Below, one piece after another: positions 4,945-5,445 of a stretch of 5,445 nt of DNA. Each line of letters begins with the position of its first letter. The first letter of the stretch is position 1. The stretch is from NCBI GenBank assembly GCA_052144935.1, contig JBKQPR010000345.1, positions 1-5,445 of the forward strand, written 5' to 3'. Position numbers and translations under genes: made by a program. A model generated the notes under the pieces. That model had not been told where the DNA came from. It saw only the letters and a list, made by a program, of their open reading frames with translations, and made no database searches. Source of the DNA: JOPF133 sp052144935 (lineage in GTDB: Bacteria; Acidobacteriota; Terriglobia; Bryobacterales; Bryobacteraceae).

Positions 4945-5397
4945 CTAGCCGCGACGGGATTGGGGACGAGGAACCGGCTCGACTTCGATCCGAACATTCA
5001 TGAGCTCCGAGTCCCCCTCACTTGTATCCAAGGCGGTGGCGATGAAATGGATACGCACAACCTGGTAGTACCCAAATTTCAGGCCGTCCAGTGTTTCCGG
5101 TAAGGTTACACGTTCGCCAACCCTCGGCAGAAAAGGCATGTCCTTAAAGTAGGCGGTGGTCACGCCAACCGCGTCTCGGACATTTACGAACTTGACCATG
5201 TCCCCCCATGCTCTTCGCTCCCTGGCATTTGCGGCCTCGCGATGAACCCTGCGGACTTGGCAGTAGGTCACCGCCAAGCCGACGAGCGCGAGCGGGATGC
5301 CGATGATGCTACACCAGTCCGCTCGTCGGCGCTTGGCAAGAGTGGGCCAGTAACGCTCGGATGGATCGACCACTGTTAGGAACAGGATTAGGAACAC
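4945..5397 (-). CDS. Hypothetical protein with N-terminal membrane segment (start uncertain)
   Basis: A 150-aa frame from GTG 5397, convergent with the winged-helix gene (17 bp between stops). Seen: a hydrophobic N-terminus (VFLILFLTVV), then a clear membrane helix CSIIGIPLALVGLAVTYC (about 29-46) followed by a basic helix (QVRRVHREAANARERR), then from M67 a soluble beta-rich part (KFVNV, MPFLPRVGERVTLP, YYQVVRIHF, NVRIEVEPVP). The soluble part looks like a complete 84-aa small protein, so ATG 5199 is a realistic alternative start (4945-5199), with GAAGAG some ten bases upstream. No Shine-Dalgarno precedes GTG 5397. An ATGATG at 5427-5422 is in the same frame but is followed two codons later by TGA. 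I do not recognise the family. Confidence 0.5.
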   Translation of the reverse strand: MFLILFLTVVDPSERYWPTLAKRRRADWCSIIGIPLALVGLAVTYCQVRRVHREAANARERRAWGDMVKFVNVRDAVGVTTAYFKDMPFLPRVGERVTLPETLDGLKFGYYQVVRIHFIATALDTSEGDSELMNVRIEVEPVPRPQSRRG

Positions 5398-5445
5398 CGA
5401 GAAGAGGAAGAAAGTTCAAGTCATCATCGGTCTGCGTGGACGCGT

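Noticed and set aside
4928..4960. Possible bidirectional terminator between the convergent genes
   Set aside because: The CGGCTAGCCG palindrome at 4942-4951 would leave only a two-base loop and there is no T-run on either side.
1..5445. CRISPR array or rRNA
   Set aside because: No series of evenly spaced repeats and no conserved rRNA segments were seen on either strand.

Overview
The window reads as a piece of a high-GC bacterial chromosome carrying an accessory island. The gene mix (SDR/SMP-30/PIG-L sugar genes, an HGGxSTGP-type relic, a serine-recombinase tail, short genes with a -10 box almost touching the start codon) would fit an Acidobacteriota of the Solibacter/Bryobacter kind. That is an impression only, since there is no rRNA or marker gene. 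Base composition changes across the window: 45 of 60 bases are G or C at 1501-1560, but only 28 of 60 at 4801-4860.

Left edge (1-240): the last 51 codons of what looks like a large serine recombinase run into the 3' end of a complete tRNA-Ser(CGA) gene on the opposite strand. Its stop codon lies inside the tRNA, as expected at the edge of an element integrated in a tRNA gene. Sugar region (about 460-3363): an SDR dehydrogenase and an SMP-30-type lactonase are 7 bp apart and form a probable operon that oxidises a free sugar to its lactone and hydrolyses it. Next comes a relic of a small HGGxSTGP-type protein broken by three frameshifts, then an intact PIG-L/LmbE-type deacetylase whose open frame runs misleadingly back into the relic.

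Middle (3364-3758): no intact gene. It holds a decayed minus-strand coding fragment, an 8-bp inverted repeat, and a 29-bp near-palindrome bracketed by perfect 8-bp direct repeats, like a miniature insertion with its target duplication. It ends in a clear TATAAT box and a strong Shine-Dalgarno for a small N/S/G-rich, possibly membrane-anchored protein.

Right (4000-4930): the most interesting part. A 155-aa protein matches the catalytic domain of the methyl-adenine-dependent endonuclease DpnI (CxxC...CxxC zinc site, PD-(D/E)XK-like core, terminal ARRxGWxG motif). A separate 77-aa gene 182 bp downstream matches the C-terminal winged-helix methyl-DNA reader of DpnI. A 45-aa basic-tailed gene sits between them. 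Together they look like a split, three-gene DpnI-like system. Both the nuclease and the 45-aa gene have -10-like boxes 6-8 bp before the start codon (possible leaderless mRNAs), with inverted or repeated sequences around them that could be operators. A convergent minus-strand gene with an N-terminal membrane segment closes the window.
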